Shown: positions 62,794 to 64,000 of the stretch, one piece after another | How positions within the stretch are numbered: position 1 is the first letter of the stretch | Layout: every line of letters starts with the position of its first letter | Assembly (NCBI RefSeq): GCF_003385455.1 | Contig: NZ_QNUF01000004.1 | Coordinates: 220,604 to 284,603, forward strand | Reading direction: 5' to 3' | Origin: Chryseobacterium rhizosphaerae | Lineage (GTDB): Bacteria; Bacteroidota; Bacteroidia; Flavobacteriales; Weeksellaceae | DNA: 64,000 bases | Made by a program: the position numbers and the translations under genes | The notes under the pieces: model-generated | The model's input: only the letters and a program-made list of their open reading frames with translations | What the model was told of the DNA's origin: nothing | The model's database searches: none

Positions 62794-63738
62794 ATGAAAA
62801 AGTTCATCTTACTAGTGGCTGTATCAAGCACCTTCATTATGTGTAAAAAAGGAGAAGCTGCACAATCTCAACTTGAAAAAACAATACAGACGGCAGACAG
62901 TGCTTCCAGTGTTGCTGCAGAAGCTGTAGACAATGCCAGCCATACCATCAGCAAAACTCTTGATTCTGCCAATATCAAAATAAAAGATTTTGAAAACACC
63001 AAAAACGAGATCCAGCAGAAAATAGAAAACACATCAAAGGTTGTGGATTCTTTATCTGATAAAATTGCCTCTACAAAACTGGAGTCTAAGGTGGAGAAAA
63101 AGGATTCTGCAGCGAAGAAATCTGAAAAAATAATCGTGAATGTTTCTGCTCCCAAGGTGATCAAAGAAACCAAAGTCATTTATAAAGACAACCCTAAAAA
63201 TGACAGTTACGAACTGAACATACCTAAAAACAGAATGGTAAAATCCGGCCAGATCTCTATCAAAGCAGACAATGCGGAAACAGTGAAAGAAATCATCAAG
63301 GAGGAAGCCCTTAAAAATAACGGTTATATCAAAAGTGAAGATCTTTCTTATATAGAATCTGCGGACCGCAGACGTGAGGACCAAAAAGTATACACCATGG
63401 ACATCAAAGTTCCTATTCAGAATTTTGATGGTTTAATGGATGCTTTAAACAATAATATTGGTGATATTGAGAGCAAAAACATTCAGGTTTCAGGAAATAA
63501 TTATATGGATAATGCTATTTGCAGTATTTCAGTAAGTCTTACAGACAAAACAGAAGCTGAAAAAGCGCCTAAAAATTTCGGAGAAAAATCACTGGCAGCC
63601 ATTTCTTCAGGTTGGGATGTGATCACCTCTATTTTCCTGTTTATCCTTCCGTTGTGGCCTCTGTTCCTGATCGGCGGTATTGGATATTATTTTTACAAGA
63701 AAAGAAATAAAAACCTTCCTAATAACGATTCTCACTAG
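62794..63738 (+). CDS. DUF4349 lipoprotein
   Basis: A 314-residue envelope protein. The N terminus is a lipoprotein signal with Cys near residue 17 ('FIMCKKG'). A long charged helical region (about 28-115, Ser/Lys/Asp-rich and likely coiled coil) precedes the DUF4349 domain (about 145-290; 'RMVKSGQISIKADNAETVKEIIKEEA' in part, 'DIKVPIQNFDGLMDALN', 'IGDIESKNIQVSG'). A transmembrane helix (about 283-303) and a basic tail end the chain, so it may span from the outer leaflet to the membrane it is anchored in. DUF4349 function is unknown. Terminator follows immediately. Confidence 0.88.
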   Translation: MKKFILLVAVSSTFIMCKKGEAAQSQLEKTIQTADSASSVAAEAVDNASHTISKTLDSANIKIKDFENTKNEIQQKIENTSKVVDSLSDKIASTKLESKVEKKDSAAKKSEKIIVNVSAPKVIKETKVIYKDNPKNDSYELNIPKNRMVKSGQISIKADNAETVKEIIKEEALKNNGYIKSEDLSYIESADRRREDQKVYTMDIKVPIQNFDGLMDALNNNIGDIESKNIQVSGNNYMDNAICSISVSLTDKTEAEKAPKNFGEKSLAAISSGWDVITSIFLFILPLWPLFLIGGIGYYFYKKRNKNLPNNDSH

Positions 63739-63744
63739 AATTTA

Positions 63745-63773
63745 AAATCCATCCTCGTGATGGATTTTTTTTG
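63745..63773 (+). terminator. Terminator of the DUF4349 gene
   Basis: Stem aaatccatc with gatggattt (63759-63767), 5-nt loop and T run, 7 bp after the stop. Confidence 0.85.
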
Positions 63774-63901
63774 CCGGAAAAATGAATTTAAATAATCCAC
63801 ATTGTGTCAATTTCTATTCTTCTTTACTTATTAAGTTTGGCTAAATGGTAGTATCATTTTAGAAAACTGACCAAAGCCCCCCCTATTGATATGTAACAAC
63901 C

Positions 63902-64000
63902 ACATTATACATTATACATTATACATTATACATTATACATTATACATTATACATTATACATTATACATTATACATTATACATTATACATTATACATTATA
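63902..64000. repeat. 7-bp tandem repeat (attatac), about 14 copies, reaching the window end
   Basis: Perfect head-to-tail repeat of attatac from 63902 to the last base, unbroken and so longer than seen. On the minus strand each unit reads gtataat. It follows a run of seven C (63877-63883). It has no spacers, so it is a minisatellite-type repeat and not CRISPR. Confidence 0.95.

Noticed and set aside
63902..64000. CRISPR array
   Set aside because: Unit of 7 bp without spacers and no cas genes in the window; a simple tandem repeat.
1..64000. tRNA or rRNA genes
   Set aside because: I looked in all gene-free gaps for cloverleaf-like arms, GTTC-A-A T-loops and CCA ends and saw no supportable candidate; a covariance search would be needed to exclude them fully.

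Overview
The window is AT-rich DNA from a member of the Flavobacteriia, most likely Chryseobacterium or a close relative in the Weeksellaceae. Four things point there: seven secreted proteins carry type IX secretion (T9SS) C-terminal sorting domains; genes lack Shine-Dalgarno sequences and are instead preceded by Bacteroidota-type promoters (TTTG, about 20 bp, TAnnTTTG); the order ftsX-DUF3098-uppP-truB is characteristic of the phylum; and several proteins (MBL/rhodanese, DUF4197, choice-of-anchor L) are typical of it. No rRNA, tRNA, CRISPR array, phage or intact insertion sequence was seen. The genus assignment is inference.

Layout. 1-1170: end of an outer-membrane efflux protein gene, cut by the window edge. 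1293-5719 (minus): a sulfur/persulfide cluster with two YeeE/YedE-type transporters, a CstB-like persulfide dioxygenase-rhodanese fusion, a TauE-type exporter and a Crp/Fnr regulator; the two transcription units share an almost identical 21-bp upstream motif. 5736-8003: a secreted GH20 hexosaminidase just upstream of the regulator. 8253-14503: DUF4197 protein, the two subunits of a 3-oxoacid CoA-transferase separated by an opposite-strand ABC exporter, and a secreted YwqK/MORN-type repeat protein. 14682-17420: secreted purple-acid-phosphatase-like protein. 17612-18126: rplS with a canonical promoter, leader and terminator. 18153-23304: SRPBCC protein, AraC regulator divergent from an MFS exporter, a MITE-like element at 20840-21188, an alpha/beta hydrolase and an EamA transporter.

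23439-39007: secreted M36 and M12B-like metalloproteases, a secreted VWA protein, ribosomal protein S1, a DEAD-box helicase, an SMP-30-like lipoprotein, orphan ccoG, an AraC regulator and a secreted protein of unknown function. 39431-42582: small MerR regulator, membrane-anchored helix-hairpin-helix repeat protein, beta-propeller lipoprotein. 42910-47417: ftsX-DUF3098-uppP-truB-rluF, with rsmA divergent. 47557-56427: three tandem paralogous choice-of-anchor L proteins with T9SS type B (gliding-motility C-terminal) domains, each with its own terminator. 56688-60514: CPBP protease, rdgB, rnz, TIGR02757, and a DUF1003-like protein with a perfect-heptad acidic coiled coil. 60803-63738: prfC and a DUF4349 lipoprotein. 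The window ends inside a 7-bp tandem repeat.

Biologically, housekeeping genes (translation, ribosome maturation, cell envelope) alternate with secreted degradative enzymes and adhesin-like proteins exported by the T9SS. The most promising regulatory unit is the sulfur cluster, where a Crp/Fnr regulator sits beside persulfide oxidation genes that share an upstream motif. I found no clearly unprecedented multi-gene system. The best novelty candidates are that motif, the MITE-like element, the DW(I/V)G repeats of the phosphatase, and the Cys-bearing helix-hairpin-helix repeats.
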